Assembly (NCBI RefSeq): GCF_037971845.1
Contig: NZ_CP150227.1
Coordinates: 3,596,001-3,660,000 of the forward strand
Source of the DNA: Paenibacillus sp. FSL R5-0766
Lineage (GTDB): Bacteria > Bacillota > Bacilli > Paenibacillales > Paenibacillaceae
DNA: 64,000 bases
Reading direction: 5' to 3'
Made by a program: the position numbers and the translations under genes. Positions 18,336 through 27,788 of the stretch are shown in pieces. The notes under the pieces are model-generated. The model was not told where the DNA came from. It searched no databases and saw only the letters and a list, made by a program, of their open reading frames with translations. The first letter of the stretch is position 1. Every line of letters starts with the position of its first letter.

Positions 18336-19208
18336 CTACTCATAATAGATGGCCTCATAAGGAAACTCTAACTTATTCAAGCGGTATTCTTTGGGCGACA
18401 TGGACATATATTGACGGAAAACTTTGCCGAAATAGCTGGGACTCTCAAAACCGCATTGTTGACCAATTTGGGAAATCGGAAGTTCCGTTGTACGGAGTAG
18501 TCGGATTGCAACCTCAATGCGTCTGTCTTTGAGATAGGCTAGCGGTGATGTTTTCTCGGATTTCTGAAACAATCTGCACAAGTAGTGTTTATTGATATCA
18601 CAATGGCTGGCTAGAAGATCCAACGTTAATGGAGATGCATAATTCTCTCGGATGAACTTTTTGCATTTCTCAATCGTTGTTATGGATAGGGCACCGATAT
18701 CCTTCTCCGCATCCCGACTCGTCTGTACCAGGATAAGCAACCACCGATAGACTTGCATGGACAAGCGATACTTGTCCGTAACCTTCTCTTGATGAATCAA
18801 ATGGATAATTTGCCATAACTCTTGAATCAAGGGAGAGTCCGCGTTTCGTCGAATGACATGTCCCTCATTATCATGCATCATATCCCAAATTCGGTTAGCT
18901 TCATCCCCGCGAATGTTGATCCATATAAATTCCCATGGCTCGTTGTTTTCTTGTTTATAGTAATAGCAATGTTCTCCAGAGATTTTAACAAGTAGGGCAT
19001 GTCCCTTTGGTAAAGGAATCGTTTGATTTTCAATATCCAGATAACCCTGACCATTAAGTGTGTATTGAAAAACGACGTGTCCCGGGTCCGGTCTATCATC
19101 ACTTGGACAACGATATTCCTCGCTAGAAACGATCTGCCATCCAATAGAGTCCAGTGTCATGATTGATGTATCGTCATTACGAAAAGCATAAGAGACCGTA
19201 TGAACCAT
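18336..19208 (-). CDS. AraC-family regulator, probable activator of the rhamnogalacturonan lyase gene
   Basis: 290 residues. The N-terminal cupin part (about 20-160) shows YTLNGQGYLDIENQTIPLPKGHALLVKISGEHCYYY. The C-terminal AraC domain shows LTLDLLASHCDINKHYLCRLFQKSEKTSPLAYL and LPISQIGQQCGFESPSYFGKVFRQYMSMSPKEYR. A GGAAGGAG ribosome site precedes the minus-strand ATG. The gene is divergent from the rhamnogalacturonan lyase with 208 bp between starts. That gap holds three copies of a CTTTTTTAG-like element and a perfect cre site, so the lyase gene is probably induced by pectin fragments through this protein and repressed by glucose. Confidence 0.88.
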   Translation of the reverse strand: MVHTVSYAFRNDDTSIMTLDSIGWQIVSSEEYRCPSDDRPDPGHVVFQYTLNGQGYLDIENQTIPLPKGHALLVKISGEHCYYYKQENNEPWEFIWINIRGDEANRIWDMMHDNEGHVIRRNADSPLIQELWQIIHLIHQEKVTDKYRLSMQVYRWLLILVQTSRDAEKDIGALSITTIEKCKKFIRENYASPLTLDLLASHCDINKHYLCRLFQKSEKTSPLAYLKDRRIEVAIRLLRTTELPISQIGQQCGFESPSYFGKVFRQYMSMSPKEYRLNKLEFPYEAIYYE

Positions 19209-19222
19209 CGTTTCATCTCCTT

Positions 19223-19290
19223 CCTAAAAAAGTCAATTATCTTATATAATACGTCACATTTTTTAGATTGTCTGTCTTTTTTTAGACCTG
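19223..19290 (+). promoter_or_regulatory. Repeated T-run/AGA elements, candidate AraC binding sites
   Basis: TTTTTTAGATTG (19259-19270) and TTTTTTTAGACCTG (19277-19290) are direct repeats with their AGA cores 19 bp apart. An inverted copy, CTAAAAAAG, is at 19224-19232. AraC proteins bind paired direct repeats about two helical turns apart. Confidence 0.5.
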
Positions 19291-19299
19291 TAAGATAAA

Positions 19300-19313
19300 T
19301 GTAAGCGGTAACA
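19300..19313 (+). promoter_or_regulatory. CcpA catabolite-responsive element (cre)
   Basis: TGTAAGCGGTAACA matches all 14 positions of the TGWAANCGNTNWCA consensus. It lies 104 bp before the rhamnogalacturonan lyase start, where CcpA binding would block transcription during growth on glucose. Confidence 0.85.
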
Positions 19314-19416
19314 TATAAAGGAGGTGGCTATAAATTGTGTTCAAATGACAACAATCTGGGCAGGGTCGAACTGATGATTCTAAAAATGAATTTTTAGATA
19401 AGGGGGAGTTAATCGA

Positions 19417-22400
19417 ATGATCCGAAGAACTGTTTCCATCCAGAAATCGATGTTTGTCTCTTTTTTAGCACTCCTTATGGTTATTTCACTGGCTGTTCCT
19501 CCGGCGCCGATACGTGCAGAGTCATCAAGCAGCCTGCCGGGTCGCCAAGGAGAGTATCTTAACCGGGGTTTGGTTGCGGTTCTTGTAGACAACGGCGTTT
19601 TTTTAAGCTGGAGGTATTTAAACAACGATCCAGATGATATCTCTTTCAATATATATAAAAATGGAACCAAAGTGAACACATCACCCATAAGCGATGTGAC
19701 AAACTACGTGGACACCACTGGTTTCGACAGCTCGCAATATCAGATCTCCACCGTTATTGCAGGCAAAGAGCAAATGCAACCGGAGGTTGTATCGGTCTGG
19801 CATAACGATTATCTACCTATTCCGCTCGATAAACCGGCCGATGGTCGGACTAAGGATGGCGGAACGTACTCCTATTATGCTGGAGATGCTTCCGTAGCTG
19901 ACTTGGACGGGGATGGCGAGTATGAAATTGTCTTCCTGTGGAGTCCAAGCAATTCCAAGGACAATTCGCAGGCGGGCTATACGGGGAATGTCTATATCGA
20001 TGCCATCAAACTGGATGGCACAAAGCTGTGGAGGATTGACCTGGGAGTCAACATCCGCGCCGGAGCGCATTATACGCAGTTAATGGTGTATGACCTCGAT
20101 GGCAATGGAAAGGCTGAGGTTGTTGTCAAGACGGCGGACGGCACGAAGGACGGCCAAGGCGCGGTCATTGGTGACGGCACGAAGGATTATCGCAATGACG
20201 GCGGATACATACTTTCAGGTCCAGAATATCTCACGCTGTTTAACGGTGAGACTGGCGCGGCTGTATCCACTGTGAATTATGATCCGCCAAGAGGCAACGT
20301 CAGTGACTGGGGTGACGGCTATGGCAACCGTGTAGACCGTTTCCTTGGCGGCATCGCTTATCTGGACGGTACGAAGCCAAGTGTCGTGATGAGCCGGGGT
20401 TATTATACCCGCACAGTGCTTGTTGCTTATGATTATGTTGGCGGGGAACTCGTCAAGCGCTGGACGTTCGACACAAACGAAGCAGGATCACAATATCAAT
20501 CACAGGGCAACCACAATCTAAGTGTGCTGGATGTCGACAAGGACGGCAAGGACGAAATTATGTTTGGCGCCTTGGCCATTGACGATGACGGCAGCTTGAT
20601 GTACAGCACCGGACTCGGCCACGGTGACGCCATGCACGCCGGCCAGCTCGATCCGAACCGGGAGGGCTATCAGGTCGTAAGTGTGCATGAGCATTCCGAT
20701 GCGGCATACGGGCTGGAGATGCGCGATGCGGCAACAGGTGAAATCCTCTGGGGTGAGAAAACAGGTTTTGACACCGGTCGCGGGATGTCGGCGGACATTG
20801 ATCCGAACTATCCGGGTTACGAATCATGGGCCACGACTATTACCAACGGGCAAAGTGTACCTGTAACCAATACCTATTCAGCAGCCGGAGAGGCTATCTA
20901 CACTGTGGACGAAGGGCCCAAAACCGCCAATTTCGCCATCTGGTGGGATGGAGATCTTCAGCGGGAGCTGTTGGACCATGAGTGGGATAATAGCACAGCC
21001 AAAGGAATTCCGCTCATCTATAAGTGGGATTACCAAAACAAAAAGCTGAATGAAATCTTCCGGGCAACCGGTACGTTAACGAACAACCATACCAAAGGCA
21101 ATCCAGCACTCCAGGCGGACATTCTGGGCGACTGGCGTGAGGAGCTTCTGCTGCGGAGCGAAGATAGTTCGGAGTATCGTCTCTACACAACGACCATTCC
21201 TTCAGACTACCGCATCCCTACGCTGATGCAGGACCCTGTGTATCGACTTGGCGTAGCCTGGCAAAATGTATCCTACAACCAGCCGCCTCATACCGGGTTT
21301 TATCTTGGAGCGGAAGCTACAGCATTCCCTAAAGCCGATCTGGCGCTGACTCTCGAAGCTGAAATGCTGGAGCCGGTCTACCGCTTTAATTTCGGTACAG
21401 AGACTGAGTCAGGAAGTACGAACATACAGGATACGCTCTACACACAAGATCCGGGATACGGCTTCAAGGATACAAGTGGTGTTACGGTAGGGGCAAACCA
21501 GGTTTCGGTCGCTACAGGTACGACATTTGCTGTTGACCTGCCAAATGCCAACTATAAGGTGACGCTGCGATTGGGCAATGATGCAAATGACTCGAACGTT
21601 GGAGTCAAATCCGAATTCGTCCAGAAGCTCGCCTTAACCAATGTGACAGCAGGAGCACCGCTGGAGTATTCCTATAATGTCGCATTAGTGGATGGACAGC
21701 TCGATCTTCTCTTCACAGGTACAGCCATAGACATCCAAGACGTCATCATTGAGAAATATCCAGAGAAAGCGGCTGGTGCGGCAACAACGATCTATATGGC
21801 TGGTGATTCAACCATGCAATCGTACAGTGAAGCGCAGGCTCCTCAAGAAGGATGGGGGCAGCAGTTTGGACGTTATTTCTCCAATGGGGCAGTGATAGTG
21901 AACGATGCGATCGGCGGTCGAAGCAGCAAATCGTTTATGGTAGACGGTCGTCTCGATACAATCCTGCAACGAATTAAGCCGGGGGACTTCTTCTTCATTT
22001 CCTTTGGTCATAACGACGCCAGTGCAGGGATACCGGACCGTTACGCATCACCGGAGGACTATAAGATCTACTTGGCTCGTTATGTAAACGGTGCCAAACA
22101 GCGGGGCGCAACACCGGTATTGCTCACTCCGGTTGGACGCAGAGATTTTAACACGGTGACTCAGGAATTCAATGTCAGCTTCCCGGCATACGTGCAGGCT
22201 GCCAAAGAAGTGGCGGAGGAGCTTGATGTGCCACTTATTGATCTCAGCAAATTAAGCATTGCGTACTACGACAAAATTGGTAATACAGCTACGGAGAAAG
22301 TGTTCCTCTATGCTAATCCGGGTGAATATCCAAAATACCCGAATGGCATCAACGATAATACGCATTTCAGCAGCTACGGTGCACAGAAAATTGCCGGACT

Positions 22401-25400
22401 CGTTGCTGGTGCAGTCAAAGGCATGGAGCTGAGCATTTCATCACTGGTCATCGACCCGGATATTTCCGAGCCAGAACCAGAACCGGAAGCCCAGCTCTAT
22501 GAGGAGGATTTTGAAGGCGACGCTGCCAACTACCAGTATGCGATGGTCAATGCCACGGGTATTGCAGGAACCATGGCGGGAACGGTAGTTGAACAGTCCG
22601 GAAATAAGGTCCTGTCCGTCGCGGGGTCAGGTTCAGGCAATCGGGCCAAAGTATTCCGTCTGTTCGATGCCGTAAACGGCGATCAGGTGAACGTGAACTT
22701 TGACTGGCAATCCGGTAATGTGAGTGCCTATCCATCAGAAGGTCATCTCACGGTCCAGGATTCTAACGAAAATGCCCTGTTCACGCTGTATACCAAAACC
22801 GGAAGCACCAAAATTCATTATTTTGTCGGTGCATATAACCCGGACTACGGCACAGGGGATACAGCCATACCCGAAGGGGGAACGGCTACAGATATTTCCA
22901 AGAACCAGTGGGTCAATGTGGATGCAACTGTTAATTTTGCCGAGAAAACATTGGATCTGACATTAACGAACCTAGCCGATCCGACAGTTACACAAACGAT
23001 TGCAGATATCTCGCTGAGTTCCGCCGCATATGCGGACAACGTCAGATCCATGCGATTCCTGGGCACGAGAAAAGGCGGTGGAGGCACGTTGAACTGGACT
23101 ACCCAGATCGACAACGTGCGAATTGAAGGCACTCAGCTCTCTTCAGAGGGCGGCGATCAGACGGCCTTAATCGCTCTGTACGATGAGATCAAAGCACTGA
23201 ATCTGTCGGATTATACAGATGCATCGAAGGCCGTGGTGAACCGGGCTTTGGCAGCTGCGGAAGCTATATTCAATACGGAAGCCACGCAGGCTAAAGTTGA
23301 CCATACGTTTAACATGTTAACTGTAGCGAAGGATTCATTGACAAGTGAACCAGGCGAAGAGATAAGTGAATACAAATTTGACTTTGGTTCTGGCGACGCA
23401 GCCGACGGATACATCAAGGTAGATGGCAAAAGAGCGTACATTGAAGGCAATGGGTACGGCTTTGCTGATACTGCGCTGACCAAAGATGAGAACCGGGAAA
23501 CCGGAGATTTGCTCAAGGAGGATTTCACACGGGTAAACGGCACCTCCTTCCTGACGGAAATGGAGCCGGCGAATTACCGGGTAACGATGACCATCGGGGA
23601 TGCGGAGGAATTGACCAGCGCAAATGTCGTTGTAGAGCAGATGACAAAGCTGCCGCTTACAAGCATTGCCAAGGGCGAATTCAAAGAAATCACGTATGAC
23701 GTTGCCCTGATTGATGGGGTCTTTAACTTCAACTTCACAGGAAATTCACCGAAAATCAATGCACTGAAACTGGAGCGACTGCCAGATCATACTGCAAGCG
23801 ATAAACCGGTTATTTATTTGGCCAGTGATTCCACTGTGGCCAATTACGCGGAGAACTATCGTCCGCAAGCAGGCTGGGGCGAAACGTTGGATGGATATTT
23901 TGATCCAAATGAAGTCAGTATTGATAACAGGGCAGTTGGAGGGCTCAGCAGCAAAACCTTCTTGGTCGGCGGATATCTCAACGATATTTTGCTCGACATT
24001 CATGAAGGGGATTATCTGTTCATGCAGTGGTCTCATAACGATTCTACGCCGTCCCGTCCGGAGCGTTATCTTACTCCCGAGCAGTTTAAGGTATATTTGA
24101 AAGAATACATTAACGGTGCTGTGCAGAGAGGTGCTATTCCGGTTCTGGTCACACCAGTGAACCGCCGTGATTTTACCGGAGAGGTGCTGAACAAAAGCTT
24201 CCCGGAATACGTACAGGCGATGAAAGAAACGGCGCAGGAAACGGAAACGCTTATCATCGATCTGAACCAAGCCAGTTGGGAGCATTTCCAGGAGCTTGGC
24301 ACAGAAGGAACCAAATCGATATTCATGTGGGTAGGCACAACGGAAGACAATACACATTTGCAAATGAACGGTGCAATCAAGGTGTCTGAAATCGTGGCAC
24401 GTCTTGTGAAGGAATTGAATGTACCGCTATCTGATTTTGTTACGCTGGAAGGGGAAACTCCGGAGCAGGAAGCCCCTCATACCACGGCAACTGTAGAAGG
24501 AGAATCGCAGAACGGCTGGTATACTTCTCCAGCACAAGTAACCTTCACAGCAAGCGATGAAGATTCCGATATCGAAGGGACCTATTATCAAATTAATGGT
24601 GGCGAAACGGTGAGTGGCACTCAGTTGACTCTAACTGAAGAAGGAACACATACCATCACCTACTGGAGCGTCGATGTTGACGGTAACAAAGAGAGCGAAC
24701 AGTCTTTGTCCATATCCATTGATTTCGTACCTCCAACCATTGAAATTCATGGTCAAACCGAATACACCATTGATCAGCAGGTGGAAATTGGCTATACAGC
24801 CTCCGATTCGGTATCCGGTGTAGAAGAACCAGAGGGTGTGCTTCTCGACACTCCTGCGTATACACTGGAACCCGGACTGAACCAGGTTACGGCAACCGTC
24901 TCCGATTTGGCTGGGTGGGAACAGACGGTAGAATATAGTTTTGCAGTTATTACTACATTCGACAGCCTGATTAATCTGACCAACACCTTTGCTGATGAAT
25001 CGATCGATCCTAATGCCAGCATTCTTGCTGATCAGCTCACAAACACGTTACAGCAGGCCAAACAGGCAGCCAACGATCGTGAAGGAGCAAAAGCGCGTCA
25101 ATTGCTTGCATCCTACGGTAATGACGTTCAAGCAGCTAGAGGAAACGTATTTACGGATGAGCAGGCAAGCGTGCTGATTAAGTGGGAGGAATGGCTCCAT
25201 CAGACTACGCCACTTGCAAACGGTGCCCCTGGCACTCCGGTGTTATCTGATAATAATGGTTATGACACGGGGCTCAAAGACGGAGACTATACAATCACGA
25301 TGAATCTGTGGTGGGGGAATAACGGCAATCAGTTCAAGCTGTATGAGAATGGTGAATTGATTAAAGAAATTTCTCTGGTCGATCAATCCCCGTCCGCCCA

Positions 25401-25800
25401 GTCTGTTCAAGTGGATATTACTGGACAGAAAAATGGTACCTATATCTATACTGGAGAATTGATCAATGCACTGGGTTCAACCATGAGTGTTCCACTGACA
25501 GTCATCGTCACAGATGCTTCCCCAGGGCAAGCGGTTCTGTCGAATGACAACTGGGACGGTGACGGCAACTTTAATGTCACCATGAATCTATGGTGGGGAA
25601 TAAACGCAACCGAATATGAACTTTACGAAAATGGTGTATTGATCGACACACAATCGCTTCAATCCAATACGCCTAGTGCACAGTCTGCAGTTACCGCAAT
25701 CTCTGGAAGGGCACCTGGAATCTACGAGTATGAAGCGGTACTTCGCAATTCCTCAGGGGAAACCAGATCACACAAATTAAATGTGACGGTACGAGAGTAG
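19417..25800 (+). CDS. Secreted multimodular rhamnogalacturonan lyase (PL11) with two CE12-type acetylesterase domains
   Basis: 2127 residues. A signal peptide (about 1-34) ends near PAPIRAES. A PL11 lyase (about 36-640) opens with LPGRQGEYLNRGLVAV and has beta-propeller repeats with Ca-binding DLDGDGEYEIVF, DLDGNGKAEVVVKTADG and DVDKDGKDEIMFG. Next come a beta-sandwich (about 652-770), SGNH esterase 1 (790-1010; Ser798 in AGDST, GHND, Asp980/His983), a concanavalin-like sandwich (1025-1243), a FIVAR-like helical unit (1249-1310), a second sandwich (1315-1455), SGNH esterase 2 (1466-1680; Ser1472, Asp1644/His1647), an OmpL47-like Ig domain (1688-1790), a FIMAH-like helical domain (1848-1930) and two C-terminal Ig repeats containing TMNLWWG (1940-2127). 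It should deacetylate and cleave the rhamnogalacturonan-I backbone outside the cell. PL11 enzymes are normally about 600 residues. Confidence 0.92.
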   Translation: MIRRTVSIQKSMFVSFLALLMVISLAVPPAPIRAESSSSLPGRQGEYLNRGLVAVLVDNGVFLSWRYLNNDPDDISFNIYKNGTKVNTSPISDVTNYVDTTGFDSSQYQISTVIAGKEQMQPEVVSVWHNDYLPIPLDKPADGRTKDGGTYSYYAGDASVADLDGDGEYEIVFLWSPSNSKDNSQAGYTGNVYIDAIKLDGTKLWRIDLGVNIRAGAHYTQLMVYDLDGNGKAEVVVKTADGTKDGQGAVIGDGTKDYRNDGGYILSGPEYLTLFNGETGAAVSTVNYDPPRGNVSDWGDGYGNRVDRFLGGIAYLDGTKPSVVMSRGYYTRTVLVAYDYVGGELVKRWTFDTNEAGSQYQSQGNHNLSVLDVDKDGKDEIMFGALAIDDDGSLMYSTGLGHGDAMHAGQLDPNREGYQVVSVHEHSDAAYGLEMRDAATGEILWGEKTGFDTGRGMSADIDPNYPGYESWATTITNGQSVPVTNTYSAAGEAIYTVDEGPKTANFAIWWDGDLQRELLDHEWDNSTAKGIPLIYKWDYQNKKLNEIFRATGTLTNNHTKGNPALQADILGDWREELLLRSEDSSEYRLYTTTIPSDYRIPTLMQDPVYRLGVAWQNVSYNQPPHTGFYLGAEATAFPKADLALTLEAEMLEPVYRFNFGTETESGSTNIQDTLYTQDPGYGFKDTSGVTVGANQVSVATGTTFAVDLPNANYKVTLRLGNDANDSNVGVKSEFVQKLALTNVTAGAPLEYSYNVALVDGQLDLLFTGTAIDIQDVIIEKYPEKAAGAATTIYMAGDSTMQSYSEAQAPQEGWGQQFGRYFSNGAVIVNDAIGGRSSKSFMVDGRLDTILQRIKPGDFFFISFGHNDASAGIPDRYASPEDYKIYLARYVNGAKQRGATPVLLTPVGRRDFNTVTQEFNVSFPAYVQAAKEVAEELDVPLIDLSKLSIAYYDKIGNTATEKVFLYANPGEYPKYPNGINDNTHFSSYGAQKIAGLVAGAVKGMELSISSLVIDPDISEPEPEPEAQLYEEDFEGDAANYQYAMVNATGIAGTMAGTVVEQSGNKVLSVAGSGSGNRAKVFRLFDAVNGDQVNVNFDWQSGNVSAYPSEGHLTVQDSNENALFTLYTKTGSTKIHYFVGAYNPDYGTGDTAIPEGGTATDISKNQWVNVDATVNFAEKTLDLTLTNLADPTVTQTIADISLSSAAYADNVRSMRFLGTRKGGGGTLNWTTQIDNVRIEGTQLSSEGGDQTALIALYDEIKALNLSDYTDASKAVVNRALAAAEAIFNTEATQAKVDHTFNMLTVAKDSLTSEPGEEISEYKFDFGSGDAADGYIKVDGKRAYIEGNGYGFADTALTKDENRETGDLLKEDFTRVNGTSFLTEMEPANYRVTMTIGDAEELTSANVVVEQMTKLPLTSIAKGEFKEITYDVALIDGVFNFNFTGNSPKINALKLERLPDHTASDKPVIYLASDSTVANYAENYRPQAGWGETLDGYFDPNEVSIDNRAVGGLSSKTFLVGGYLNDILLDIHEGDYLFMQWSHNDSTPSRPERYLTPEQFKVYLKEYINGAVQRGAIPVLVTPVNRRDFTGEVLNKSFPEYVQAMKETAQETETLIIDLNQASWEHFQELGTEGTKSIFMWVGTTEDNTHLQMNGAIKVSEIVARLVKELNVPLSDFVTLEGETPEQEAPHTTATVEGESQNGWYTSPAQVTFTASDEDSDIEGTYYQINGGETVSGTQLTLTEEGTHTITYWSVDVDGNKESEQSLSISIDFVPPTIEIHGQTEYTIDQQVEIGYTASDSVSGVEEPEGVLLDTPAYTLEPGLNQVTATVSDLAGWEQTVEYSFAVITTFDSLINLTNTFADESIDPNASILADQLTNTLQQAKQAANDREGAKARQLLASYGNDVQAARGNVFTDEQASVLIKWEEWLHQTTPLANGAPGTPVLSDNNGYDTGLKDGDYTITMNLWWGNNGNQFKLYENGELIKEISLVDQSPSAQSVQVDITGQKNGTYIYTGELINALGSTMSVPLTVIVTDASPGQAVLSNDNWDGDGNFNVTMNLWWGINATEYELYENGVLIDTQSLQSNTPSAQSAVTAISGRAPGIYEYEAVLRNSSGETRSHKLNVTVRE

Positions 25801-25862
25801 ACTGAAATGTTTGAGCATTCCATGAACAAGAAGTGATTACAACTGAAGTAAGGTACACATAT

Positions 25863-25906
25863 AAAAGTGCTATTCCTCATCATTTTGAGGAGTAGCACTT
25901 TTTGTA
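25863..25906 (+). terminator. Terminator after the rhamnogalacturonan lyase
   Basis: AAAAGTGCTATTCCTCA pairs with TGAGGAGTAGCACTTTT, followed by Ts. Confidence 0.88.
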
Positions 25907-25926
25907 TACGCACAGTATGAAAGCGT

Positions 25927-25954
25927 TTGACTTATTTGAATATCAATCTATAAT
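25927..25954 (+). promoter_or_regulatory. Sigma-A promoter of the YesM/YesN operon
   Basis: TTGACT (25927-25932) and TATAAT (25949-25954) are 16 bp apart. TGAAAGCG, a cre-like half site, overlaps the -35 box from the left. Confidence 0.7.
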
Positions 25955-25974
25955 GATGAAAGGAAATTGGACCT

Positions 25975-26045
25975 GGACAGGATACAGACAGCCTGTCCGC
26001 TTGAATGTATATTCAGAGCAAGCTTCCATACGCAGGAGGCTTGCT
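25975..26045 (+). promoter_or_regulatory. Leader with two consecutive hairpins
   Basis: Hairpin 1: GGACAGG / CCTGTCC (25975-25981 with 25992-25998). Hairpin 2: AGCAAGCTTCC / GGAGGCTTGCT (26017-26027 with 26035-26045, one G-U). Both lie between the promoter and the kinase start codon. Hairpin 2 lacks a strong T run, so attenuation is only one possible role. Confidence 0.5.
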
Positions 26046-26075
26046 GTTTCATTTTCAGAAGGAGAATAGGTTCCC

Positions 26076-27788
26076 ATGACACTTAAAAAAAGAATTTTTT
26101 TACTGTTCTTTCTCAGTGCGTTTATCCCCTTTATCAGTATATTTGCGATTTCTTATTATACGATCGACTCCATTTTCGCAAATAAGATCGATGATGGCAT
26201 CCGCAGCAATTTACAACAGGTGACATCCTCATTGGAGAACTCCATCACCAATCTGAATCATGTTACGCAACAATTATCTTACAGGGGGACTTTAGGCAAA
26301 AGAATGGATGAATTCTTGAATCCGTCCTCCGATATCTTCGAACTGATTGAGGCCAGGGACGAATTAAAGAACGAGTTAAGTGTTGTCACCTTCACCAATC
26401 CTAATATCGGATTGACCCTGTATTACTTTCAAAAAGAAGGTACTACTCAGTTCGGCAACTTTCCAATCAAGGATCGTTTCTCTCCTGAGTCTCTGCCTGT
26501 GCTCTTCCAAACCTATGGCATTAAGTACTATAGCCCCCATATGAGTATGAACCGATTTGATGATCAACTCGTTCTGTCTGCTATGCGTAAAGTACAACTT
26601 TCCGAGAGGAACGACGTGTTCATTTACGTAGAATCAGGCTTTCGCCTCACACAGGATATCTTGGGCTACAATCAATACAACGGCGCATTATCTCATCTCA
26701 TCCTGGATGGTGAGGGAAACATTGTGTACAGTGAAATACCGGAAGCCATGAAGGTAGGAGAAAATTTCTCCAGCTTAACGGTCGATCCTGCCAAGGACGG
26801 AATATCCCGCGGGTATCACTGGTTCAAAGAGGATTCCTCACAGAAATGGAGTGTTGTATCGGTCATTTCGCAGTCCCAATATCAACAGGAGAAAAACCAG
26901 TGGTTGCTTCAAATTTTGCTGGTCGCTTTATTCTTCCTCGGCTTTACCGTGTTTCTTGCTTGGCTCCTGTGGAAGATGGTCTACAAGCCTCTCGGTCTGT
27001 TCCATTCGGAGATCAATGGGATGTCCAAAAATCCACAAACAAAAGGGAACCGAGCTCGCACTCAGATTCCTGAATTTGATTTTCTGTTGGGCGAATTTTC
27101 GAATATGCAGCATCAGATTGGTGACCTCTTCAAGGAAGTTCAGCAGAAAGAGAAGATACGTGCAGACCTGGAAGTGGAAAAACTGCTCTATCAGATCAAT
27201 CCGCACTTTCTGATGAATACGCTGGATACGGTGCACTGGCTGGCGGTCATGAACGGACAAGGGGAGATCGACAAGCTGGTGCAGTCATTAAACAAGCTGC
27301 TCTATTACAATCTAGGCAAATTAGGGCAAGTATCCACCATGGAAGAGGAGATCGATGCATTAAGACAGTATCTGATTTTGCAGCAAATTCGCTATGACTT
27401 TGAATTTGACGTCCGCATTACGGCAGATGAACAAGTACTTCAAATTCCTGTGCCCCGCTTTATTCTGCAACCGCTGGTTGAAAATTCGTTATATCATGGA
27501 TTGAGTGACGAAGGTTTTATTCAGATTGAAGTGACATGCACTTCAACGTTGAACATTATGATACAAGATAATGGCGCAGGTATGACGGAGGAAACCATTC
27601 ATAATCTGCTGAACAATCGTGAAGCTGAACAACAAAAAGTAGGGATGGGCATCGGACTCAATTACGTTCACCGCATGTTGAAAGCACAGTACGGGGACCA
27701 AGCACAACTGGTGATCGAGAGTGAATTGGGAACAGGGACAAGCATACTGCTCGTATTGCCTATTAAAGGAGAAGATATCTCGGCATGA
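26076..27788 (+). CDS. YesM-type sensor histidine kinase
   Basis: 570 residues: membrane helix (about 7-29), extracellular sensor domain (about 30-280) with a Cache-like pattern, second helix (about 281-302), HAMP linker, His_kinase domain with His377 in QINPHFLMNTLDTVHW, and an ATPase domain with ENSLYHGL (N box), DNGAGM (G1) and VGMGIGLNYVHRML (G2). The autophosphorylated His transfers phosphate to the following YesN-type regulator, whose start overlaps the stop as ATGA. Such pairs sense extracellular oligosaccharides and switch on a nearby importer. Here that would be the ABC genes at 29442-33062. Confidence 0.92.
   Translation: MTLKKRIFLLFFLSAFIPFISIFAISYYTIDSIFANKIDDGIRSNLQQVTSSLENSITNLNHVTQQLSYRGTLGKRMDEFLNPSSDIFELIEARDELKNELSVVTFTNPNIGLTLYYFQKEGTTQFGNFPIKDRFSPESLPVLFQTYGIKYYSPHMSMNRFDDQLVLSAMRKVQLSERNDVFIYVESGFRLTQDILGYNQYNGALSHLILDGEGNIVYSEIPEAMKVGENFSSLTVDPAKDGISRGYHWFKEDSSQKWSVVSVISQSQYQQEKNQWLLQILLVALFFLGFTVFLAWLLWKMVYKPLGLFHSEINGMSKNPQTKGNRARTQIPEFDFLLGEFSNMQHQIGDLFKEVQQKEKIRADLEVEKLLYQINPHFLMNTLDTVHWLAVMNGQGEIDKLVQSLNKLLYYNLGKLGQVSTMEEEIDALRQYLILQQIRYDFEFDVRITADEQVLQIPVPRFILQPLVENSLYHGLSDEGFIQIEVTCTSTLNIMIQDNGAGMTEETIHNLLNNREAEQQKVGMGIGLNYVHRMLKAQYGDQAQLVIESELGTGTSILLVLPIKGEDISA

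Noticed and set aside
26846..27213. Overlapping alternative frames inside the YesM-type kinase gene
   Set aside because: These are shadows of a gene with clear kinase motifs and have no ribosome sites.
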